5,866 bases of DNA from Alphaproteobacteria bacterium (GTDB lineage: Bacteria > Pseudomonadota > Alphaproteobacteria > Acetobacterales > Acetobacteraceae), in assembly GCA_013298245.1 (NCBI GenBank), contig JAAFHD010000010.1, positions 2,028-7,893 on the forward strand. The letters run 5' to 3'. Positions 1-5,798 of the stretch are shown here, one piece after another. Numbering within the stretch: the stretch's first letter is position 1; each line of letters opens with the position of its first letter. The notes under the pieces were generated by a model. The model was not told the origin of the DNA, did not search any database, and was given only the letters and a program-made list of their open reading frames with translations. The translations under genes were made by a program, and so were the position numbers.

Positions 1-620
1 CGATCGGGATGGCCTTCCGCACGCCGTTCATTCTGCATGTGCATGCCTCCCTGCCGGTGCGGACGGTGGCGGAGCTGATCGCGCATGCGCGGGCCAATCC
101 GGGGCAGGTGCTGTTCGCCTCGCCCGGGACGGGGGCGGTGTCCCATTTGGCGCTGGAGCTGTTCCGCGCGCGCACCGGGGTGGATATCGTGCATGTGCCC
201 TATCGCGGTGGCGCGCCGGCGGCGCTGGACCTGCGGGCGGGGCGCGTGCACGCCATGTTCCAGGCCCCGCAGGAGGCAGCGCTGGTGCTGCGCGATGGCG
301 CCAGCCGCGGCCTTGGCGTGACGGTGGCCGAGCGCATCCCGGGCTACCCGGACCTGCCGCCGGTGGCGGATACGCTGCCGGGCTTCGAGGTGACCTTCTG
401 GCAGGGTCTGTTTGCGCCTGTCGGCATGCCGGCGGAGGTTATTGCCCGTGTCGGCACGGCGCTGCGTGCGGCCACCGATGATGCCGCCCTGCGCAGCCGG
501 ATGGCCGAACAGGGCGTGCAGATCACCACCGGCGACGCGGCCATGCTGCGCGCGGCGCTGGAGGCGGATACCCGCAAATGGGGCGATGTGATCCGGGCGG
601 GGAATATCCGCCTGGAGTAG
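1..620 (+). CDS. Tripartite tricarboxylate transporter substrate-binding protein (TctC/Bug family), N-terminus cut off
   Basis: Periplasmic solute receptor of a TTT-type uptake system (TctC/Bug family), which usually binds a carboxylate-bearing small molecule. The reading frame is open from base 3, so the gene enters from outside the window and the ATG at base 9 is internal. About 205 residues are visible against roughly 320 in full-length members, so the signal peptide and first part of lobe 1 are missing. Family hallmarks, counted from the first visible codon, are the ligand-loop segment ASPGTGAVSHLALELF (39-54), VHVPYRGGAPAALDL (64-78), a G-x-P-D-L-P-P-V-A segment (114-122), FWQGLFAPVGMP (132-143) and the typical C-terminal ending KWGDVIRAGNIRLE before TAG. 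No TctA/TctB membrane gene is visible, but Bug receptors are often orphans. The ligand cannot be told from sequence. It converges on the MCP gene with one base between stop codons. Confidence 0.93.
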   Translation, partial: IGMAFRTPFILHVHASLPVRTVAELIAHARANPGQVLFASPGTGAVSHLALELFRARTGVDIVHVPYRGGAPAALDLRAGRVHAMFQAPQEAALVLRDGASRGLGVTVAERIPGYPDLPPVADTLPGFEVTFWQGLFAPVGMPAEVIARVGTALRAATDDAALRSRMAEQGVQITTGDAAMLRAALEADTRKWGDVIRAGNIRLE

Positions 621-621
621 T

Positions 622-2745
622 TCAGGCGGCCTTCTTGGCGGCTTCCCGCACCGCATCGGTGATGGCGCGCTGCATGCCGCCCAGTGCTTCGGTCGCGGCG
701 GTGGCACCTTCGCGCATTTGGCCGGCGATGCGCTTGGCTTCGGCGGTTTCGCGGTCCAGGGCGCCGACGCGGCCGGCCACTTCGCGCGCGGCTTCGGCGG
801 ATTGCGCAACGCTGCGGGCGATTTCCTGCGTGGCGGAGGATTGTTCCTCCATCGCGGCGGCGACGCTGGCGGCCAGTTCTTCAAGGCCCTGCACGGTGCC
901 GCCGATATGGGCGATCGCCTCCACCGCGCGGTTGGTTTCGGCCTGCACGGCGCCGATCTGTTCGCCGATTTCCTGGGTGGCGCGGGCGGTCTGGCTGGCC
1001 AGGCTTTTCACTTCGCTGGCGACGACCGCGAAGCCCTTGCCGGCTTCACCGGCGCGCGCGGCCTCGATGGTCGCGTTCAGCGCCAGCAGGTTGGTGCGCG
1101 ATGCGATGTCGGAGATCAGCTGCGCGACGCGGCCGATATCCTGCACCGAGCTTGCCAGGCCCTGCACCGTTTGCGTGCCGGTTTCCGTGCTGGCCACGGC
1201 CTGGTGGGTCAGTCGCGCGGCATCGCCCATGCGCTGGGTGATTTCGCGGATGGAGGCGGCCATTTCCTCGGTCGCGGCGGCGACGGTTTCGCTGGCGGAT
1301 AGCGCGGCACCGGCGGCGGCGCCGGCGGTGCTGCCGGCCTCCGCGATGCGGGCGGCGCCGGCGGCGACGGCGGTGCTGTCCTCGCGCAGGATGTCCATGC
1401 GTTGGGCGACGCTGGCATGGCCTTCATCGGCGCGGGCGGTAACGAAATCCGCCATTTCGTCCAGTGCCTTGCCGCGTTCGACGCGGTTGGCGGCGCGGGT
1501 GGCTTCGGTTTCGGCGCGCAGGCGGGCTGCTTCGGCCTGTTGTTCCTGCACGTTCAGCAGCGCACGGGCCAGCGTGCCCACTTCGTCGCGGCGCGTGGTG
1601 TCGGCCACGGTCACGCCCTCGTCCTGCGCGGCCAGGCGGCGGGCGCTGTCGGACAGGCGGTCCATCGGGCGGATCACGCGCAGCAGGATCATCGCGATGC
1701 TGAGCACGACCAGCACCAGGCCGCCGGCGGCGAAGCCGATCGACTGCCACATGCGGCCGCTGGCCGCGGTGATGTTGTCGTCCAGGGTGCGGCTGATGCC
1801 GGCGCCGACGCCATCTTTGATGGCCAGCACATCGTCGAAGATGGCGTTGGTCTGGCGGGTCCAGGTGGCGGCATCCATGGGGGCGGGGGTGCCGGCGGCC
1901 CAGGCGGCGATGATACCGCGCGCCATGCCCTCGAAGCCATCATCGGCCATGATGCGGGTGCGGGCGCGTTCCATGGACCGCACACCGACTTGCAGGAACA
2001 GGCCGGATTGTTCATGCGCCTGGATCAGCGCAACGAGCATGCGCGCGCCAGCGCGCCATTCCTCGATGCGGGCCAGTGCCGCGGCGTCCGGCGCGCGGCC
2101 GGCGGACAGCGCGCCGGCGATGCCGCTGCGCGCCAGGCCCGCTGTGTCTCGCAGGCGCCAGGTCAGGGCCAGGACATCGGCGCGGCGCAGCAGCGCGGCT
2201 TCATCGCGCGCGGCAAGCGGCAGCAGCGCCATCCAGGCGTCAGAGGCAGCGACGACCATGCGGCGGGTTTCGTCATTGAAGGCGCGCATTGCTGCGGCAT
2301 CGCGCTGGGCGCGGGGCTGGCCCAGAAGGCGGTCGCCCGCTTCGCGCAGGCGCGGCATGTCGCGCAGCGCGGTTTGCAGGGCGGTGGCGCTGGCGCTCTG
2401 TGGCGCGACAGAGATCAGTTGCGGCAGCGCGGCGTCCATGGCGCGGGCGCGTTCGCGGAAGGCGAGCATGTCGCGCCGGGTGCCGGCATCCACTTCGGCC
2501 ATCGCGAAGCCGTTCAGCGTCATCTGGCGTTCGGTCAGATAGGCGCCGAGGGCGCCGCCGATGGCGGCGGCGGCGCGCATCTGCTGCGCTTCCGCCCGGT
2601 AGTCGGACACGGCACTGCGGGCCTGCCAGGCCATCCAGCCCAGCACGAACACCAGCGAGCCGCCCAGCAGCAGGACGGTGGCGGCCAGCAGGCGTTTCAA
2701 GGAAAAGAAGGCAGAGGTGCCCGGCGGGGCGGCGTTTTGCAACAT
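622..2745 (-). CDS. Methyl-accepting chemotaxis protein (transmembrane chemoreceptor)
   Basis: A 707-residue inner-membrane chemoreceptor that should pass periplasmic signals to CheA/CheW. The order is a short cytoplasmic tail, TM1 (about 18-40), a long helical periplasmic sensor (about 43-334), TM2 (about 336-357), a HAMP domain starting at the R-P-M-D-R-L motif (about 359-410), then an MCP coiled coil to the C-terminus. The highly conserved hairpin tip is at about 544-583 ([20 protein letters not shown], then [20 protein letters not shown]). Glu/Gln-rich candidate methylation helices include [11 protein letters not shown] (492-502) and [11 protein letters not shown] (632-642). The sensor contains a [10 protein letters not shown] segment (71-80) and a [18 protein letters not shown] segment (196-213), resembling a double helical-bundle or NIT-like sensor common in Rhodospirillales; that assignment is tentative. 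There is no NWETF-like CheR-tethering pentapeptide at the C-terminus (it ends AAKKAA). The ATG at 2745 is preceded by AAAGGG at 8-nt spacing. Confidence 0.96.
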   Translation of the reverse strand: MLQNAAPPGTSAFFSLKRLLAATVLLLGGSLVFVLGWMAWQARSAVSDYRAEAQQMRAAAAIGGALGAYLTERQMTLNGFAMAEVDAGTRRDMLAFRERARAMDAALPQLISVAPQSASATALQTALRDMPRLREAGDRLLGQPRAQRDAAAMRAFNDETRRMVVAASDAWMALLPLAARDEAALLRRADVLALTWRLRDTAGLARSGIAGALSAGRAPDAAALARIEEWRAGARMLVALIQAHEQSGLFLQVGVRSMERARTRIMADDGFEGMARGIIAAWAAGTPAPMDAATWTRQTNAIFDDVLAIKDGVGAGISRTLDDNITAASGRMWQSIGFAAGGLVLVVLSIAMILLRVIRPMDRLSDSARRLAAQDEGVTVADTTRRDEVGTLARALLNVQEQQAEAARLRAETEATRAANRVERGKALDEMADFVTARADEGHASVAQRMDILREDSTAVAAGAARIAEAGSTAGAAAGAALSASETVAAATEEMAASIREITQRMGDAARLTHQAVASTETGTQTVQGLASSVQDIGRVAQLISDIASRTNLLALNATIEAARAGEAGKGFAVVASEVKSLASQTARATQEIGEQIGAVQAETNRAVEAIAHIGGTVQGLEELAASVAAAMEEQSSATQEIARSVAQSAEAAREVAGRVGALDRETAEAKRIAGQMREGATAATEALGGMQRAITDAVREAAKKAA

Positions 2746-2753
2746 GTGGAGGA

Positions 2754-2759
2754 CCCTTT
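2754..2759 (-). promoter_or_regulatory. Probable ribosome binding site of the MCP gene
   Basis: On the minus strand AAAGGG lies 8 nt before the ATG at 2745. It is a partial Shine-Dalgarno match at good spacing. It supports the ATG at 2745, which also leaves a normal short cytoplasmic tail before TM1. Confidence 0.5.
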
Positions 2760-2775
2760 ACGTCTTCGGAGACGT
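2760..2775. repeat. Short inverted repeat (6-bp arms, 4-nt loop) upstream of the MCP gene
   Basis: The plus strand reads ACGTCT-TCGG-AGACGT, a perfect 6-bp stem with a 4-nt loop, directly upstream of the MCP Shine-Dalgarno. As RNA it could form a small hairpin next to the ribosome binding site, or as DNA it could be a protein site. It has no U-tract on the minus strand, so it does not look like an intrinsic terminator for the upstream operon. Confidence 0.35.
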
Positions 2776-2806
2776 TCGGGTTTAAGTGGCAAAACTTACT
2801 TCACAA
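2773..2806 (-). promoter_or_regulatory. Candidate promoter of the MCP gene (sigma-28-like, with an overlapping sigma-70-like option)
   Basis: Two overlapping readings are possible on the minus strand. Sigma-28-like: GTAAGTTT (2799-2792), 11 nt, then CCCGAACG (2780-2773), compared with the flagellar consensus TAAAGTTT-N11-GCCGATAA. By eye this is 6 of 8 and 4 of 8 matches, with the CCGA core kept. Sigma-70-like: TTGTGA (2806-2801), 16 nt, TAAACC (2784-2779). Chemoreceptor genes are classic FliA (sigma-28) targets and the resulting leader would be about 20 nt, which favours the first reading. Neither match is strong. The element sits in an AT-rich patch that stands out against the GC-rich surroundings. 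Confidence 0.35.
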
Positions 2807-2813
2807 TTAATTG
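2804..2813. repeat. Perfect 10-bp palindrome CAATTAATTG in the AT-rich intergenic region
   Basis: The sequence is its own reverse complement and lies just upstream of, and partly within, the candidate -35 region of the MCP gene. That position suits an operator or an AT-rich upstream activating element. No regulator can be named from the sequence. Confidence 0.3.
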
Positions 2814-2862
2814 ATTCCAAGAAATACATCGGCAGATCAGCGCCAGTTTGCGTCGATCCCAG

Positions 2863-3243
2863 TCAGCCAGTCCCGCCAAACCAGGTGACAACGCGGGTGA
2901 AGGGCGGCCAGGCCTCCGCGATCGCGCTGCGCCACAGGATGGTGACGGCCAGCCAGCCACCCACCGCCGCCAGTGACGCCGCCCAGGCCAACGGCAGCGC
3001 TAGCCCAGCGCGGCGTTGCGGTGGTTCCGGCGGCGGCGGCGGCGCGGGTGGTGGGACGGTGATGGATACCGGCGCGGGTTCAGGCTCCGGCGCCGGCTGG
3101 GGCAGCGTGGGTTCAATGATGCCCTGGGCGGGGGTGGCGAACCAATCATGCCCGCAGCGGGCGCAACGCATCTGACGCCCGGCGCCGAGCATGGCATCGG
3201 GCACGTTGTAGGAAGCAGCGCAGGCGGGGCAGGTCAGGCGCAT
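2863..3243 (-). CDS. Zinc-ribbon (MJ0042-type) single-pass membrane protein
   Basis: A 126-residue protein of unknown function. The N-terminus is an MJ0042-type zinc ribbon: LTCPAC (C5, C8) and MRCARCGHDW (C27, C30) give a C-x2-C...C-x2-C metal site. A Pro/Glu-rich low-complexity linker follows (about 45-77, including a near-poly-Pro run at 65-76), then one hydrophobic segment (about 81-103) and a short tail ending in TGA at 2863. The ribbon is therefore probably cytoplasmic on a flexible stalk anchored in the inner membrane. Similar alphaproteobacterial proteins carry a ribbon, a Pro-rich linker and a TM helix, often with a longer C-terminal domain that is missing here. The ATG at 3243 keeps both Cys pairs and has no evident Shine-Dalgarno. 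It lies 46 bases downstream of the D-aminopeptidase stop, so it is probably the last gene of that operon. Confidence 0.85.
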   Translation of the reverse strand: MRLTCPACAASYNVPDAMLGAGRQMRCARCGHDWFATPAQGIIEPTLPQPAPEPEPAPVSITVPPPAPPPPPEPPQRRAGLALPLAWAASLAAVGGWLAVTILWRSAIAEAWPPFTRVVTWFGGTG

Positions 3244-3289
3244 CGTGCAGCCATGCTACACGAAGCTTGCGGAAGGTTGAATCATCGCG

Positions 3290-4804
3290 TCACACGCGCC
3301 GATACCGCAACCCGCGCGCCAGCCACACGCCGATATCCAGTGCGACGGGGCGGCCGGCCTGGCGGCGCACGGCCAGCGTCCAGTCGCCAGGCGGCGCGTG
3401 GTCCAGCGCGCGGGGCATGGGCAGCACCCAAAGGTCGCGGCCGATGGGCTGCAGGGCCTCCATCCAGCCCACGCCCAGGAAGCCGGAGAAGGCGGCGTAG
3501 AGCGTGCCGCCGGCGTCGGAGATGGTGATCTCCGCGTCCAGTTCGGCGCAGTGGTAGCGGCCGGCGATGTCGGGTGCGGCGTCGCCGCTGCGGGGCGCCA
3601 GGCGGGTGGATTGGTTGTCCTGCGGGCGGTCCATGTGCAGGCCGCGTGACGTCGCGCGCAGGCGGGTGCGGGTGGTGCCGGCGCTGCCATCGGGTTGCAG
3701 CGGCAGGGTTTCGACCAGGCCGCCATAGCGCAGGCGGACGGCGCCCTGCGCGGCTTCGATGCGGGCGGAGAGGCCAGTTTCGGGGTCCTGGTAGGTGCCG
3801 AGCCAGGCGGGGGTGGGGGCGGGCGTGGTGCCTTGCGGCTTGGCGCCGAGCGCGGCGCCCAGCAGGCTGTGCGCGGCGGCCTGCGCGTCGGCCATATGGT
3901 TGAACAGCACGACGACCGAGACGCGTTCGGACGGCACATAGAAACGATGGCTGCGCCAGCCGCGCAGCGCGCCGCCATGGCCGATCAGGGCGCGGCCATG
4001 GGCTTCGCCGCGGTTCAGGCCGAAGCCGTAGAAGGCGGGCGCGCCATCGGCGAAGGTGACCGGGGCGGAGAGGCGGGCGTGCAGGCTTTTGGGGTCGTCG
4101 CGCGTGGCGTCGATGTGTTTTTCCCAGGCGATCATGTCGTCGAGCGAGGCGCCCAGGCCGGCATCGCCGGTCCAGATGATGTTGTTGTCGGCGCGGCGGA
4201 AGCCGGTGGTGGGCGCGCCTTCGTAGCCTTCGGTGCCGTCCGGCAAGGCGCGGGTGTCGGCGGCCAGGATGGCGCTGTGCATGCCGGCGCGGTCGAAGAT
4301 GCCGCGCAGGTGGTCGGCAAAGGAACGGCCGGTCACGTCGGCCAGCGCGTCGGACAACAGACGAAAGTTCTGGTTGACGTAGGAGAAGCGCGTGCCTGGC
4401 GTGAAGTGCAGGCTGCGGGTGGTGGCGATGACGCGGGTGGCTTCGGCGTCGCCGAATGCGCCCTCGACGGCGGCGCCGTGCAGCATGGCGACGGCCCAAT
4501 AGTCGCGCAGGCCGGATTGGTTGTGCATCAGGTGCTGGGCGGTCGGCGGTGCGCGCAGCAAGGGCAGGCGGGCGGCGATCGCGCGGTCAAGGTTGGCGCG
4601 CGATTCCAGCACGGCGGCGACGGCGAATTGCTTGGTGATGCTGCACAGGCGGAACAGCGTGGCGGGCGTGAAGGGGATGCGCCGTTCGGTGTTGGCAAAG
4701 CCCCAGGCGTGGCGCGCGATGACGCGGCCGCGCCGCAGCACCGCCACGGCGCCGCCTGGCCCGGGGAAGGCGCGCGGCAGGTCGGCGATGGCGCGGTCCA
4801 GCAT
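3290..4804 (-). CDS. dap: D-aminopeptidase (DAP family; penicillin-recognising serine hydrolase)
   Basis: A 504-residue serine peptidase predicted to release N-terminal D-residues from small peptides or amides (EC 3.4.11.19), by resemblance recalled from the Ochrobactrum anthropi DAP (about 520 aa). The catalytic domain (about 1-330) has the penicillin-binding fold motifs: SxxK at S55-I-T-K58, YxN at Y142-V-N144, and HGG at H276-G-G. DAP-like stretches include NQSGLRDYW (95-103), WTGDAGLGASLDDMIAWE (211-228), GHGGALRGWR (275-284) and, at the end, WLARGLRYRRV. Two small beta-barrel domains follow (about 331-412 and 413-504). The RALDHAPPGDW segment (465-475) corresponds to the loop that reaches the DAP active site. 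There is no signal peptide, so it should be cytosolic. The start ATG overlaps the UPF0262 stop (TGATG), suggesting translational coupling. A generic esterase or beta-lactamase-related role is possible, but the three-domain match favours DAP. Confidence 0.9.
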   Translation of the reverse strand: MLDRAIADLPRAFPGPGGAVAVLRRGRVIARHAWGFANTERRIPFTPATLFRLCSITKQFAVAAVLESRANLDRAIAARLPLLRAPPTAQHLMHNQSGLRDYWAVAMLHGAAVEGAFGDAEATRVIATTRSLHFTPGTRFSYVNQNFRLLSDALADVTGRSFADHLRGIFDRAGMHSAILAADTRALPDGTEGYEGAPTTGFRRADNNIIWTGDAGLGASLDDMIAWEKHIDATRDDPKSLHARLSAPVTFADGAPAFYGFGLNRGEAHGRALIGHGGALRGWRSHRFYVPSERVSVVVLFNHMADAQAAAHSLLGAALGAKPQGTTPAPTPAWLGTYQDPETGLSARIEAAQGAVRLRYGGLVETLPLQPDGSAGTTRTRLRATSRGLHMDRPQDNQSTRLAPRSGDAAPDIAGRYHCAELDAEITISDAGGTLYAAFSGFLGVGWMEALQPIGRDLWVLPMPRALDHAPPGDWTLAVRRQAGRPVALDIGVWLARGLRYRRV

Positions 4805-5313
4805 CAGATCCGCGTATGTAGCGCGGAGATCAAAGTGAACAGGCGCCGCGCGGTTTCATGGTCCAGGCCGACGCGGCCTTCGAGGCGCATGATGAGCAGT
4901 TCCGCCCCTTCATTGTGCAGGCCGCGGCGGCCCATATCGATGGCCTGGACGCGCGCTTCGCCCCAGCCTTCGGACACCGCATGTTCGTGGCTGTCCACCA
5001 GCATGCGGTAGTCCTTGATGAGCCGGCGGAAGGGGCCGAGGGCCAGGATGATCGCGCGCAGAGGTTCGTTGTTGGCGTTGCGGATGTCGAAGATCAGCCG
5101 GCCTTCGCGCAAGGACAGTTCCAGGCCGAAGGGGCCGGGGCCGAGTTCCTCCGGGTCGAAGCGGTTCTGGCCCAGCAGGTCCTGGATGGCGGCCTGTTTG
5201 TCGGCCTCCGCATAGGGGCTGGGCAGGGGCGGGATGCCCGGCAGGTCGATGCGGATCAGGTGGCGGTCGGGCACGGGGTCAGCGCGGGGCGTAGAGGTCG
5301 GGCGCGTGTTCAT
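4804..5313 (-). CDS. UPF0262 family protein, function unknown
   Basis: A 169-residue soluble protein of the alphaproteobacterial UPF0262 family, which has no established biochemical role that I know of. Recognisable conserved stretches are PFRRLIKDY (94-102), IDMGRRGLHNEGAELL (125-140) and TARRLFTLISALH (154-166), together with the N-terminal core HLIRIDL (18-24). No signal peptide or TM segment is visible. Members are usually about 155-170 aa, matching the ATG at 5313. This start overlaps the end of the DUF983 gene by 35 bases. A GTG at 5355 would add 14 low-complexity Ala/Ser residues, and a GTG at 5274, just after the DUF983 stop, would give 156 aa; no clear Shine-Dalgarno decides between them. 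In other alphaproteobacteria I recall this family next to hisD and a low-molecular-weight phosphatase, so its pairing here with DUF983 and a D-aminopeptidase seems unusual. Confidence 0.9.
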   Translation of the reverse strand: MNTRPTSTPRADPVPDRHLIRIDLPGIPPLPSPYAEADKQAAIQDLLGQNRFDPEELGPGPFGLELSLREGRLIFDIRNANNEPLRAIILALGPFRRLIKDYRMLVDSHEHAVSEGWGEARVQAIDMGRRGLHNEGAELLIMRLEGRVGLDHETARRLFTLISALHTRI

Positions 5314-5692
5314 TGCCGGTGATGCCGACGCGGCAGAAGACGCCGACAATGGCACCCTTCACCGGGCGCAGCAGCAAGGTGGACACGATGGCGAAAAGCG
5401 GCAGCCACAGCGCCATGTGCAGCCACATGGGCGGCTGGTAGCTGCGCTCGATCCAGAACACGGGCGGCATCAGAATGTGCCCGACCAGCAGGATGACGGC
5501 ATAGGGCGCGGCATCGTCCGGGCGCAGGCGGCCGAGCTGCGTGCCGCAATGCGTGCATTCCGGTTGCAGCTTCAAGAAACCTTTGAACACGCGGCCCTGG
5601 CCGCAGACCGGGCAGCGGTTCATCAGCCCGCGGCGCATCGCGAGGCCAAGGGCGGGGCGTGCATAGCCAGGCACGGCTTCAGTGTCGGACAA
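5279..5692 (-). CDS. DUF983 family zinc-ribbon membrane protein (TTG start)
   Basis: About 137 residues with a DUF983 domain. The N-terminal zinc ribbon is RCPVCGQGRVFKGFL (26-40; C27, C30) and CTHCG (46-50; C46, C49), followed by two hydrophobic helices (about 64-81 and 89-108) and the conserved LRPVKG motif (108-113). It is predicted to be an inner-membrane protein with a cytoplasmic metal-binding head; function is unknown. The frame is open back to a GTG at 5845, but those extra 51 residues look non-native and would overlap the divergent racemase gene. The TTG at 5692 gives the usual DUF983 start ((M)SDTEAVPGYARPALG) and has AGGA 8 nt upstream, so I chose it. The end overlaps the UPF0262 gene by 35 bases. 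It is the likely first gene of the four-gene minus-strand run. Confidence 0.85.
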   Translation of the reverse strand: MSDTEAVPGYARPALGLAMRRGLMNRCPVCGQGRVFKGFLKLQPECTHCGTQLGRLRPDDAAPYAVILLVGHILMPPVFWIERSYQPPMWLHMALWLPLFAIVSTLLLRPVKGAIVGVFCRVGITGNEHAPDLYAPR

Positions 5693-5700
5693 TGGTTGCG

Positions 5701-5704
5701 TCCT
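5701..5704 (-). promoter_or_regulatory. Ribosome binding site supporting the TTG start of the DUF983 gene
   Basis: AGGA on the minus strand is 8 nt upstream of the TTG at 5692. Together with the family-typical N-terminus it decides this start over the in-frame ATG codons further upstream. Confidence 0.45.
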
Positions 5705-5760
5705 GCGTTGTGCGGTGCAGCATCTTTGCGCCGCGTGGTGATAGAAGTCCATCATCATGG

Positions 5761-5772
5761 CGCTTGCAAGCG
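5761..5772. repeat. Perfect 12-bp palindrome CGCTTGCAAGCG between divergent genes
   Basis: The 12 bases equal their own reverse complement and lie between two divergent genes, a typical place for an operator. A 12-bp palindrome is expected about once in a window of this size by chance, so its position is the main argument. If the racemase gene starts at the upstream ATG (5757), it would be coding sequence instead. Confidence 0.3.
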
Positions 5773-5798
5773 GGGCGGGGCCGGGTGATTTTGCGGGG

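Larger units (their letters stand above)
5693..5798. promoter_or_regulatory. Divergent intergenic region between the DUF983 and racemase-family genes
   Basis: About 106 bases separate the two chosen starts, so promoters for both directions are expected here. On the minus strand the best, still weak, candidate is TTGCAA (5769-5764), 17 nt, TTCTAT (5746-5741). I found no convincing plus-strand promoter. The region contains the perfect 12-bp palindrome at 5761-5772, which overlaps the candidate minus-strand -35 box. Confidence 0.3.

Noticed and set aside
578..2542. A 654-codon plus-strand open frame opposite the MCP gene
   Set aside because: It is an antisense shadow produced by GC-rich third positions. 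Its product is Ser/Ala/Arg-rich with no recognisable domain, while the opposite strand encodes a textbook MCP.
2760..2775. The ACGTCT/AGACGT hairpin as a terminator of the DUF983-to-zinc-ribbon operon
   Set aside because: Only a 6-bp stem, and on the minus strand it is followed by AAAGGG rather than a U-tract; it also sits right against the MCP ribosome binding site.
1402..2814. A 470-codon plus-strand open frame over the MCP N-terminal half
   Set aside because: Gly/Ala/His/Gln-rich composition, no domain, and fully antisense to the well-supported MCP coding frame.
2838..2852. A possible sigma-54 promoter on the minus strand (TGGCGCTGATCTGCC)
   Set aside because: The GG and GC dinucleotides are 9 nt apart rather than the strictly required 10, and the surrounding consensus is poor.
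3028..3057. GGC-rich triplet repeat as a possible microsatellite or contingency repeat
   Set aside because: It is interrupted and simply encodes the Pro-rich linker of the zinc-ribbon protein in GC-rich codons.
3282..4499. A 405-codon minus-strand open frame in another phase of the D-aminopeptidase gene
   Set aside because: Extremely Arg/Pro/His-rich, the usual out-of-phase translation of GC-rich coding DNA.
3695..5011. A 438-codon plus-strand open frame opposite the D-aminopeptidase gene
   Set aside because: Gly/Ala/Val-rich shadow translation with no motif; the minus strand has the complete DAP catalytic set and family-like ends.
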